From Anaerohabitans sp036788095 (GTDB lineage Bacteria; Zhuqueibacterota; Zhuqueibacteria; Residuimicrobiales; Residuimicrobiaceae): DNA of 30,092 nucleotides. The position numbers were made by a program, and so were the translations under genes. The DNA lies in assembly GCA_036788095.1 (NCBI GenBank), contig DAIQOA010000039.1, forward strand, positions 1-30,092. Reading direction: 5' to 3'. Every line of letters starts with the position of its first letter. The first letter of the stretch is position 1. Of this stretch, positions 16,667 to 24,119 are shown in pieces. The notes below the pieces were generated by a model. That model saw nothing but the letters and a program-made list of their open reading frames with translations, was not told the origin of the DNA and searched no databases.

Positions 16667-17689
16667 TTACATTGCCACAGTGCTGCTATGTCCAGACTTG
16701 CCCCCCTTATGCCAGATCGAAAAAGGCCGGCGCAGCAAACGGTGGACGCTGATGGCGCCGGTCTTTTTAAAGCCGTAGAGCTGAATAGCTGCGCTGAGCA
16801 TTTTGGTATTGCGCGCTTTTACCACGGTTACCTGGCGGAGATATCCCGCCTTTCGGGCTGTTGCCAGTGAGGCGGCTAGCAGAGACATGCCGACGCCTTG
16901 GCCGTGAAATTCGGCATGTTCCCAGAGCTCTCCGCCGTAACAGGTGTCCGGCGGCCAGGTGAACGTCAGCCTGGAATAGGGGCACCGGTATCCCTTTGTG
17001 AAGAGCCAATCCATACCAATAATCTGTTCCTGGCGCCATGCCGCCAGACAGACAGCGCCGGACTCGAGGCGGGCTTTGAACAGCGTCATATCCATCTTTT
17101 GTCCGTCAATGGTCTCATAGTTAAAAGAGCACCAAAAAGCGTGCAACGCATCGCTGTCGTCCAAAGCCGCCGGACGCACTTGCACCGGAATGGCGGGCGT
17201 AAAGGCGGGCGGAGATTTTTCCGTCAGCCTGAATTCCAGAACGTACCATTTTTCATGTTGATAGAAACCGCCAACCGCGCTGCTGAGCCGCCGGCCAAGC
17301 GTGCGGAAAAGCCCGGCGGACTGACGGGAGGCAGGTGCGGCTTCCATGGGTGTGTTTTTATCTGCGCCATCCGGCTGCGCCGGTGTGGGCTGCAGGGTAT
17401 CAGCTCCGGCGAGCAGGGACGGAGAAATGGATTGGTGTATCCAATCGCTTAAACGGCCCAGGGAAAGCTGACCGCGTTCCACCCACATCTCATCCGGCAA
17501 TTGGACCTGAAATCGTTTTTCAATGGCCGTGGCGAATTCGATCAAGGCCAGCGAGTCCAGCCCCACGCCCAGTTCCCCCAGGGGTTCGTCAGGGCCAATG
17601 GCGCGGTGGCTGCCGCTGAGGGCGGTCCGGCGTAAAGTGTCCAGAACCAGTTCTTCAATGTGTGTTTTGTCCATGCGCATTGGATTCAT
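16667..17689 (-). CDS. Acyl-carrier-protein domain fused to a GNAT acyltransferase
   Basis: About 340 residues. Residues 7-85 are an acyl/peptidyl carrier domain: HIEELVLDTLRR, then DEPLGELGVGLDSLALIEFATAIEKRF, with S46 in the LDSL motif as the phosphopantetheine attachment site. A Pro/Ala/Gln-rich linker (about 90-125) follows. The C-terminal half is a GNAT domain with a beta strand QVRPAALDDSDALHAFW, a central VCLAAWRQEQIIGMDWL and the acetyl-CoA loop FHGQGVGMSLLAASLATARKAG, ending LYGFKKTGAISVHRLL. The enzyme could acylate a group carried on its own arm, or use the arm as acyl donor. Start is uncertain: ATG 17689 follows the upstream stop by 16 bases, while ATG 17719 would overlap it and lacks a Shine-Dalgarno. 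The fusion itself is unusual. Confidence 0.82.
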   Translation of the reverse strand: MNPMRMDKTHIEELVLDTLRRTALSGSHRAIGPDEPLGELGVGLDSLALIEFATAIEKRFQVQLPDEMWVERGQLSLGRLSDWIHQSISPSLLAGADTLQPTPAQPDGADKNTPMEAAPASRQSAGLFRTLGRRLSSAVGGFYQHEKWYVLEFRLTEKSPPAFTPAIPVQVRPAALDDSDALHAFWCSFNYETIDGQKMDMTLFKARLESGAVCLAAWRQEQIIGMDWLFTKGYRCPYSRLTFTWPPDTCYGGELWEHAEFHGQGVGMSLLAASLATARKAGYLRQVTVVKARNTKMLSAAIQLYGFKKTGAISVHRLLRRPFSIWHKGGKSGHSSTVAM

Positions 17690-17705
17690 TCGTTTGGCAG
17701 CCGGG

Positions 17706-19103
17706 TCATACAGGCGCATGGGGGAGGTGATCCAGCGGCAAACGCTGGATCAATAGAGGAAGCTTGCCCCGGCCTGTTCGTTCAATGGTTTTAGTGTATT
17801 CGACGGTCACATCGACCAAGCCGGCGAATTTTTCTCGCAATTCCTGCTGAATCTGTTCAAAATCATGATCTGAATATCCGCTTTTCCGTACAATGCGCAG
17901 CAGGGCCTCACCCTGCGTCTGTTGCAGAAATTGAAACTGCTCCACCTGCGCGGTCGCATGGGGAATGTCCACCACCGTGATCGAAATCAATTCGCCGTTC
18001 CGGCCGATAAGGAAATTTCTATCGCGTCCGCCGTGCAAGTGCAGCAACGGCAGGTTTCGGCCGCAGGCGCACGGCGTCGTCGAGAGCGTGCCCACATCGC
18101 CCGTTCGATATCTGATCAACGGCATGGCGAAATTGTCCAACCGGGTGCTGACGATCTCGCCTTCGACGCCGGTGACCGGTTTGTCCTGCTGGAGGGTTTC
18201 GACGATGCAATAATCAGTGAACACGTGCAGTCCAGAATGTTGCTCGCACTCTGCCGCTGCGATCACCCGCTCCTCCATGCCGTACCAGTCAAAAATCTTG
18301 CAGCCAAAGTAACTCTCGATCAGCGCTCTCTGCCAGGGATACAGCACTTCTGATTGAGTGAACAGGGCGCGAATCGACGGCGGCGACGGTATTCTCTCAG
18401 CCTGGAGAAAACGGGTTAGCGCTTCCAGAGCCGAAGGGTAACCGTGCAGAAAGGAAGGCCTATGCTTTTGCAGTGCACGGGCATAAAGAGGGATGGCCGT
18501 GCGGCTGAGATCGTAGGCCGAGAGAATCAGCAATCGTTTGACCGGATCATAGGCCGTCAGACGACGTTCGCCGTTTCTTTGGGCGGGAATGCGATACGCG
18601 CTCAGAGTGGCACGTCGATCATAGGGGGTGCAGCCGCCCCAACGGAAATGACGCCACCGATAGGCATCGCCGTCCAGATAGGCTTCGTGTCTGCGCTCCG
18701 AGTAGAATCGAAGCGGCCTTCCCGATGTCCCGCTGGTCGACAGCAGGATCCGATCCTTTTTTTTAATGTTTGCGGCGATCAGGTCGGAAAAATGATTGCG
18801 CAAATCGTCTTTGGTCAGCGGAGGAATGCGTTGAAGATCCTCGACGTTGCGAATGGCAGCTGGATCAATGCCCTGGCGGTCGAACAGGATGCGGTAATAC
18901 GGGACATGGCGATAAGCGTGGTCAATCAGACAGCGCAGCTGCTCGTTCTGGTTCGCCGTAAAAGCAGCCGCTGTCCATTTCTCGCGCTCCTCGGCCAGAC
19001 GGCATTTCTGCAGAAAAGATCCGCCATAGCGCATTCTGGTCGGCAGAAATCCATAGACCCATTTCAAGCCCTGTTTTGCTTCATAGGGCAGCCACGCCAT
19101 CAT
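17706..19103 (-). CDS. CapK/PaaK-like adenylate-forming enzyme
   Basis: A 465-residue member of the phenylacetate-CoA-ligase-related (CapK) branch of the ANL superfamily. Motifs: phosphate loop LSTSGTSGRP (about 121-130), WYGMEERVIAAAEC replacing the usual YGxTE, IRYRTGDVG (ribose contact) and the C-terminal ERTGRGKLPLLI with the catalytic Lys. It also has the CACGRNLP motif typical of CapK proteins. These enzymes activate a carboxylate as acyl-AMP and often load a thiol on CoA or a carrier protein. Downstream, with stop and start only bases apart, is the carrier-protein/GNAT fusion, the obvious candidate thiol acceptor. Start: ATG 19103, with AGGAGA about 12 bases upstream. Substrate is not predictable; CapK-type genes are common in capsule loci. 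Confidence 0.83.
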   Translation of the reverse strand: MMAWLPYEAKQGLKWVYGFLPTRMRYGGSFLQKCRLAEEREKWTAAAFTANQNEQLRCLIDHAYRHVPYYRILFDRQGIDPAAIRNVEDLQRIPPLTKDDLRNHFSDLIAANIKKKDRILLSTSGTSGRPLRFYSERRHEAYLDGDAYRWRHFRWGGCTPYDRRATLSAYRIPAQRNGERRLTAYDPVKRLLILSAYDLSRTAIPLYARALQKHRPSFLHGYPSALEALTRFLQAERIPSPPSIRALFTQSEVLYPWQRALIESYFGCKIFDWYGMEERVIAAAECEQHSGLHVFTDYCIVETLQQDKPVTGVEGEIVSTRLDNFAMPLIRYRTGDVGTLSTTPCACGRNLPLLHLHGGRDRNFLIGRNGELISITVVDIPHATAQVEQFQFLQQTQGEALLRIVRKSGYSDHDFEQIQQELREKFAGLVDVTVEYTKTIERTGRGKLPLLIQRLPLDHLPHAPV

Positions 19104-19154
19104 AGCCCCGTACTTTCTCCTGCTGTTTCCATGAACGTTTACAGGCCGCCTGGT

Positions 19155-20321
19155 TCAAGCGGATCCTATGGAAAACAACCTTTTAAATTGGCGATAGACC
19201 ATCCAGCACCAAAGGTAGATGCTGGGCAGCGGATCAGAAGAGAACCAATACGCATAGGAGTCTGATCTGATGAACTGCCAAAACCATTGAGAAAATTTGG
19301 CGTCAACCCGGCGCATCAGGATGTTCGCCAGATCGTTCTCTTCATGCATCCAGGTTGCGGTCCTGGAGGCAAAAACAGGCGGGGGAGGCTCTCCCAGCAG
19401 ACTCTGCACATAGAGATGGGCGAGATTAACACCCGCCCTGGCAAAGACCGAGTTGAAAATCGGCAACCTCAAATTGGTCTCGATGAACACCCAGCGGTCG
19501 TTCTCATCGTCTTTTTTAAACTCGATGTTCATCAACCCTTTGTAGCCAACCACCGCCGCCAGCCGTTCGCACATGGGTAAAAGCTCTCGGGTTAACAGCG
19601 TGTGGCCATAAGAGGTCATGCCCCGCAGCGGCAGGTACTGGCGGATTTTCTGCAATTCAACGACGCCGATGATCCGTGAATCGTGATCAATGAGCAGGTT
19701 GCAATGGTAAACGTGATCGTCGCCCCCGGGAACGAACTCCTGCAGGACCACATGATTGACCAAGTCCTCTTTCTCCAGGACATGGTGCAGTTCGGCCTCG
19801 GAGTGCACCATGATGTTCTTGAAAGGGGTTTGGCTGACATTGGAGCGCAACGGTTTGAGCAGAAGCGGATAGCGCAATCCAACCAGTGCGGGATCCTCCG
19901 GATCGGTGAGAAACAGGGTCTTGGGAATCTCCAAACCTGCTTTCAGGGCCGTCTTTTGAACCAGATTTTTGTCGGACAGCGCCCGAATAGCGGCGTTCGA
20001 GTTGCGGTAAAAAAGGAAATGGGCCGGAAGCTCATCGGTCAATTCAGAGAGGAGATTGACTTCAATATCGCGGCTGGGAATGATCACGGTTGGAACCGGT
20101 CCAGGGCACCACTCGCGTATTTTCTCCGCGAGCGCCTTGGCATCCGCTATCGGCTCTGTGCAGGCTATTTTACGCACGAGACGGGTGAACCTTCCTACAT
20201 CGCCCCTGCCGAAATGAACGCCGATCACTTGATACTCGGGGAATGAATACAAGGAGCGAACTGTGCCCAATCCATTAGCCCCAAGCCCCAGTATCAGGAT
20301 CCTCGCTTTGTGTCTAGCCAT
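19155..20321 (-). CDS. ATP-grasp carboxylate-amine ligase-like protein
   Basis: A 388-residue ATP-grasp protein. The N-terminus is a Rossmann-like pre-domain (ARILILGLGANGLGTVRSLY). The ATP-binding core shows LSDKNLVQKTALKAGLEIPKTL, YPLLLKPLRSN (ATP lysine), VVLQEFVPGG (adenine-side acidic residue) and MNIEFKKD followed by FIETNLRLP (Mg-binding Glu/Asn, normally E-x-N-x-R). Members of this branch include D-aspartate ligase and peptide or lipid carboxylate-amine ligases; they make an amide through an acyl phosphate. A hydrophobic, tryptophan-rich C-terminus (about 340-388, LPSIYLWCWMVYRQF) suggests membrane contact. First gene of the minus operon, with a strong inverted repeat 15 bp upstream of its start. 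ATG 20321 is preferred over TTG 20333. Substrate unknown. Confidence 0.8.
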   Translation of the reverse strand: MARHKARILILGLGANGLGTVRSLYSFPEYQVIGVHFGRGDVGRFTRLVRKIACTEPIADAKALAEKIREWCPGPVPTVIIPSRDIEVNLLSELTDELPAHFLFYRNSNAAIRALSDKNLVQKTALKAGLEIPKTLFLTDPEDPALVGLRYPLLLKPLRSNVSQTPFKNIMVHSEAELHHVLEKEDLVNHVVLQEFVPGGDDHVYHCNLLIDHDSRIIGVVELQKIRQYLPLRGMTSYGHTLLTRELLPMCERLAAVVGYKGLMNIEFKKDDENDRWVFIETNLRLPIFNSVFARAGVNLAHLYVQSLLGEPPPPVFASRTATWMHEENDLANILMRRVDAKFSQWFWQFIRSDSYAYWFSSDPLPSIYLWCWMVYRQFKRLFSIGSA

Positions 20322-20745
20322 TCTATTGCCCAAAATTCATAAAGAATGCTTTATGATATCGACAAGTCTCAGGTGATCGGTCGACCCGGTGCCGATCGCT
20401 ATTACGCGTTCGGGTCTCTGCTTCTTAAAGTGATCGATCGGTATTTTTTGTGAAGGTATTGCCCCAATATGAGAATTTACATTATCATACAGAGGGAAAC
20501 AAGCAAAATCGTATTAAAATGTAATTTAGTGTTTGAATTAAAAGCCAGCAAAATAATGAGTGTTTCCACTTGAAAGCGCCAATTATTAAATCTATCACAT
20601 TGATTCACAACGAAATAAGCCAATATCGAGTTGATTTTTGCCATTATTTTTATTATCTTCTTCATACGCAGGGGCTGGGGAGCGCTGAATGGCCTTTCCC
20701 ATTGCGCAGGTTCCAATGACCGGAAATGCAGCCTGAAGGAAACCT
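20322..20745. promoter_or_regulatory. AT-rich divergent intergenic region between the two putative modification operons
   Basis: This 424-bp spacer separates divergently transcribed operons and is clearly more AT-rich than its surroundings, especially 20440-20670. It should hold promoters for both directions. I see no clean sigma-70 pair at 16-18 base spacing; weak TTGATT/TATTAT-like boxes occur around 20600-20656 but with spacing too short to trust. Two dyads are present (20337-20356 and GATCGG/CCGATC at 20375-20380/20392-20397), plus repeated GTGATCG elements near 20373 and 20430. No convincing gene is present. Confidence 0.6.
20337..20356. repeat. Perfect 8-bp inverted repeat upstream of the ATP-grasp gene
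   Basis: TCATAAAG (20337-20344) and CTTTATGA (20349-20356) are perfectly complementary around a 4-base loop. The dyad ends 15 bases upstream of the ATP-grasp ATG at 20321 on the minus strand, so in the mRNA it would sit by the ribosome site. It could be a repressor operator or an RNA hairpin controlling the operon. Confidence 0.45.
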
Positions 20746-22371
20746 ATGAGCAGTCTGATCCAAAGGGAGCAATTCAACATCGGCCACCTCTGCACGCGAC
20801 AGCAGTGCGAGGCCGGGCGGGGTTCCAAAGTGGCGATGCGTTGGCTCTCCGCTGCCATGGAACAGACCAATTTTACTTTTTCAGATCTTGAACAGCAGAG
20901 CAACCGGGTGGCTAACCTCCTCATCGAGGTGGGCGCTCAGGCCGGGGATGTCGTTTTCACCTTTTTGCCTAAAATGCCTGAGCAGTTCTTCGTCCTGCTC
21001 GGGATTCTCAAGATTCAGGCCATTGCCGGACCACTGTTTGCCAATTTCGGGGAAGAGGGCCTTCTCGACCGGTTGGGCGATTCCCAGGCTAAAATATTGT
21101 TCACCCGTCGCAGTTTTCTAAAAAAGATCGAACGGATTCGTGACCGTCTGCCGGCCCTGCGTACGATCATCCTCATTGACAGCGAGACTGATCTGGCCGC
21201 TGACCTTCGCAGCTATCCTCGCCTGGCGGAACGCGCGTCCACCGAGTACGTGGTCGAACCCACCGCGGCTGAAACGCCTTCATTTTTACACTATACCTCC
21301 GGTTCCACCGGCAAGCCAAAGGGTGTGCTCCATATGCACCGCAGTGTCCTCACCCAGCGCATGACGGCGGAAAAAATTTTGCAGCTTGGTGCAGACGATG
21401 TTTTTTGGTGTACCGCCGACCAAGGCTGGGTGACCGGCACTTCGTACGGGATCATCGGCCCGTGGAGTTTGGGCGTGACCCAGATTCACTTCGGTGGTGG
21501 TTATGAGCCGAATTCATGGTTTTCCATTCTCGAGTCCCAGGCAGTGACTGTATGGTATACGGCGCCCACCGCTCTGCGCATGCTGATGCGCGAGGAGCCG
21601 GAGATGCTGCAAAGAGCGGACTTGTCCAAGTTGCGGCATATTTTCAGCGTCGGTGAGCCGCTCAATCCGGAGGTGATCCAGTGGAGCCGTCGGGTGCTTG
21701 GAAAAGAGATCTATGACACCTGGTTTCAGACGGAAACCGGCGCCATCATGATCAGCAACCGCCCCGGGGTGGCCATCAAGCCCGGTTCCATGGGTGTTCC
21801 CGTAGACGGCATCGAGCCGGCCATCATCATGGAGGACGGTTCAGCGGCCGCGGATATGGAGCAAGGCGCGCTGTGCCTGAAAGCAGGCTGGCCTTCGATG
21901 TTCGTCACCTATTTGAACCATGACGACAGCTATCAGCAAAAGTTCAGAGCCGGCTTTTATTACACCGGCGATACGGCCTATCGCGATGAGGACGGCTATT
22001 ACTGGTTCATGGGCCGAAGCGACGATGTGATCAACACCGCCGGGCATCTGGTCAGTCCGTTTGAGGTAGAAAGCGCGGCGCTGGAGATTGAAGAGGTGGC
22101 TGAATCCGGCGCCATCGGCGCCCCGGATGAATTGCTCTTTGAAAAGGTGGTTCTTTTTGTCGCTCTGCATAAAACCTATGCCGCGTCGCGGGACCTGGAG
22201 CTCAAGATACGGCTCTATATCGCCAATCGAGTCTCCTCGGTCGCCACGCCGCAGCAGATCTTTTTTATCGATTCCATTCCGAAAAACAAAAGCGGCAAAA
22301 TAATGCGACGGATCCTGAAAGCCCGCTACCTGGGGCAGGATGCCGGCGATACTTCAACTCTGGAGGCCTGA
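20746..22371 (+). CDS. Acetyl-CoA-synthetase-like acyl-adenylating ligase (DltA-position enzyme)
   Basis: A 541-residue ANL-superfamily enzyme, closest in motif style to short-chain acyl-CoA synthetases. Visible: HYTSGSTGKPKGVLH (phosphate loop, TSGSTGKPKG at 184-193), CTADQGWVTGTSYG, TAPTALRMLMREE, SVGEPLNPEV, DTWFQTETG, YYTGDTAYRDEDGYYWFMGRSDD, and the C-terminal PKNKSGKIMRR with catalytic K518. The usual DTWWQTETG has Trp-to-Phe at the second Trp, near the acyl pocket of acetyl-CoA synthetase. A bulky residue still suggests a small acyl group such as acetyl or propionyl. Start: ATG 20746 with AAGGA at 20736-20740. Its stop overlaps the start of a carrier-protein gene (TGATG), so loading that carrier instead of, or as well as, CoA is likely. 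An ordinary acetyl-CoA synthetase role remains possible. Confidence 0.85.
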   Translation: MSSLIQREQFNIGHLCTRQQCEAGRGSKVAMRWLSAAMEQTNFTFSDLEQQSNRVANLLIEVGAQAGDVVFTFLPKMPEQFFVLLGILKIQAIAGPLFANFGEEGLLDRLGDSQAKILFTRRSFLKKIERIRDRLPALRTIILIDSETDLAADLRSYPRLAERASTEYVVEPTAAETPSFLHYTSGSTGKPKGVLHMHRSVLTQRMTAEKILQLGADDVFWCTADQGWVTGTSYGIIGPWSLGVTQIHFGGGYEPNSWFSILESQAVTVWYTAPTALRMLMREEPEMLQRADLSKLRHIFSVGEPLNPEVIQWSRRVLGKEIYDTWFQTETGAIMISNRPGVAIKPGSMGVPVDGIEPAIIMEDGSAAADMEQGALCLKAGWPSMFVTYLNHDDSYQQKFRAGFYYTGDTAYRDEDGYYWFMGRSDDVINTAGHLVSPFEVESAALEIEEVAESGAIGAPDELLFEKVVLFVALHKTYAASRDLELKIRLYIANRVSSVATPQQIFFIDSIPKNKSGKIMRRILKARYLGQDAGDTSTLEA

Positions 22372-22619
22372 TGAGCATGATTCCCCTGGAACAGCTTGAT
22401 CCGATCTTTCAACAGGTGTTTGACGATGACGCCATTCACGTCACCCCCGCAACGACCGCGGACGACGTCGACGGGTGGGATTCCCTGTCGCATGTGAATC
22501 TGATTCTGGCGCTGGAGACCGCTTTTCAAGTGCGCTTTAGTCAAAAGGAGCTGTTGAGCTTTAAGAACGTCGGCGATCTTTACCACAGCATCAACGCCAA
22601 GCTGGAAACGCAGCGGTGA
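22371..22619 (+). CDS. Acyl carrier protein (DltC-position)
   Basis: An 82-residue acidic carrier protein. The four-helix pattern is normal, with the attachment serine S38 in DGWDSLSHVNLILALETAF. Length and charge fit an acyl carrier or DltC-like protein. The phosphopantetheinyl transferase needed to activate it is not in this window. Its ATG overlaps the stop of the upstream ligase and it lies 18 bp before the MBOAT gene, so the three products are probably made together. The GWDS context is closer to secondary-metabolism or Dlt-like carriers than to the fatty-acid ACP signature GADSLD. Likely role: carrying the ligase-activated acyl group to the membrane transferase. Confidence 0.88.
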   Translation: MSMIPLEQLDPIFQQVFDDDAIHVTPATTADDVDGWDSLSHVNLILALETAFQVRFSQKELLSFKNVGDLYHSINAKLETQR

Positions 22620-22637
22620 TGGTCCGGGGGACGCCTT

Positions 22638-24107
22638 TTGCATTTTAATTCACTGACATACTTTCTTTTTTTGCCCGCTGTCTATCTGTGCTTTCTTGTC
22701 GTCGGCGCCGGCCGGCGCTGGCCGTTGCTGTTGCTGGCGACTTTTGTGTTCTACGCCGCAGTGGGGGTCCCCTATCTGATCGCCGTGTTCCTTCTGGTGA
22801 CGCTGGCGGCTTTTTTCGGCGCACTGCTCATCGATTCTCGCAGCAGCGAAAAGGGGAAGCCGACCCTTCTGATCGCCTCCATCGCGGCCGTGCTCTTGCC
22901 GCTGGTGCTTCTCAGATATTCGCCGGTTCTGGTTCAAGGGCTGCAAGCCCTCGGGCTCGCAGCCCTGGGGCTCACAGCCCTGCTGCCCTTTGCCGATAGG
23001 AATTTCATCCACTGGACTCCGGTCGCCATCGGAGTCTCCTATTATGTTTTTCAGGCGGTGTCCTACCTGGTGGACGTGTATCTGGAAAAGATGCCGGCGG
23101 AACGGCACCTGGGCTATTTCGCGCTCTATCTCGGCTTTTTTCCCAAACTGCTGCAGGGCCCCATCGAACGCGCCGAGAATCTTTTGCCGCAATTGAAAGC
23201 TCCTTACCGGTTTGATTACGCGACCGCGCGCGCCGGACTGCTGCTTTTTGCCTGGGGCTTGTTTAAAAAAGTGGTGGTCGCCAACCGCCTGGAGGGATAC
23301 GTTGATCTGGTCTATGGGGATGTTCACAGCTACAGCGGCTGGGCCCTGGTCCTGGCCACCTGGGCTTATGCGCTGCAGATCTACTGCGATTTCTCCGGCT
23401 ATACGCACATGGCCCTGGGCAGCGCCCGGCTCTTCAACATCACGTTGACCGATAATTTCAACAAGCCCTATGCCGCCCCTTCGGTGATGGATTTCTGGCG
23501 CCGCTGGCACATCTCCTTCTCGCGCTGTCTCCTCGATTATCTTTTCAAGCCGCTGCAGATGCGGTTTCGCGATCTGCGCACGGCCGGAACCGCGCTGGCG
23601 CTGTTCATCACTTTTTTCATCAGCGGGCTCTGGCACGGCGCCAGCTGGTGTTTTGTCGTCTGGGGATTGCTGCATGGGATCTTTTTGGCGGCCGCGGTCT
23701 TTTGGCGTCCGGTGCAAAAAAAACTGGCAAAAAAATACGCGCTGCTGCGTTCCGCGCCGGCGCTGGGGTGGAAAGTTTTTTTCACCTTTCAGCTGATCTG
23801 TTTCGCCTGGATCTTTTTTCGTGCCCGCACGCTCGCGGACGCCGGCTATATCGTCACGCATCTTTTTGCTTCCAGCCGCGGCGTCTCCGCGCTTCTCGGC
23901 CTGTATGAAAACACCGGTTTGTTTCTGGCGCTGACCTCGACCCTGTGCGTTTTCGTCATCGAATCCCTCGCCGGCCGGCCGTCGTGGCAGGAACGTTTTT
24001 TCCGCCTGCCGCTGTGGCTGCGCTGGAGCGCCTATTATCTGCTGATCCTCAGCCTCCTCCTGTTCAATCAGGACAGCCAGAATGCGTTCATCTATATGAG
24101 ATTTTAA
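22638..24107 (+). CDS. MBOAT-family membrane acyltransferase (AlgI/DltB-like)
   Basis: A 489-residue polytopic membrane protein with about 10-12 hydrophobic segments. It opens HFNSLTYFLFLPAVYLCFL, the usual AlgI-type N-terminus (FNSxxFLxFLP), and contains LGYFALYLGFFPKLLQGPIERAENLLPQ, YCDFSGYTHMALGSARLF, NFNKPYAAPSVMDFWRRWHISFSRCLLDYLF and the catalytic-histidine block SGLWHGASWCFVVWGLLHG with H333. MBOAT proteins of this class pass an acyl group across the membrane to a periplasmic polymer or to an SGNH partner. Start TTG 22638, with GGGGGA upstream (22626-22631), gives the standard N-terminus; no better ATG exists nearby. Position after ligase and carrier protein, and before an SGNH gene, mirrors the Dlt pathway. 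The gene carries a 15-bp tandem repeat and A8/A7 runs (23716-23723, 23729-23735). Confidence 0.9.
   Translation: MHFNSLTYFLFLPAVYLCFLVVGAGRRWPLLLLATFVFYAAVGVPYLIAVFLLVTLAAFFGALLIDSRSSEKGKPTLLIASIAAVLLPLVLLRYSPVLVQGLQALGLAALGLTALLPFADRNFIHWTPVAIGVSYYVFQAVSYLVDVYLEKMPAERHLGYFALYLGFFPKLLQGPIERAENLLPQLKAPYRFDYATARAGLLLFAWGLFKKVVVANRLEGYVDLVYGDVHSYSGWALVLATWAYALQIYCDFSGYTHMALGSARLFNITLTDNFNKPYAAPSVMDFWRRWHISFSRCLLDYLFKPLQMRFRDLRTAGTALALFITFFISGLWHGASWCFVVWGLLHGIFLAAAVFWRPVQKKLAKKYALLRSAPALGWKVFFTFQLICFAWIFFRARTLADAGYIVTHLFASSRGVSALLGLYENTGLFLALTSTLCVFVIESLAGRPSWQERFFRLPLWLRWSAYYLLILSLLLFNQDSQNAFIYMRF
22941..22985 (+). repeat. Three imperfect 15-bp tandem repeats inside the MBOAT gene
   Basis: Units at 22941-22955, 22956-22970 and 22971-22985 share the core GCAGCCCT/GCAAGCCCT and encode LQALG, LAALG and LTALL in a hydrophobic segment. 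The unit length is a multiple of three, so copy-number change would keep the frame. Confidence 0.6.
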
Positions 24108-24119
24108 CTGGCCGCTGAT

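Noticed and set aside
20477..20716. A possible 79-residue minus-strand small protein in the AT-rich spacer
   Set aside because: No ribosome site upstream of its ATGs, no recognisable motif, and the stretch is better explained as regulatory AT-rich DNA.
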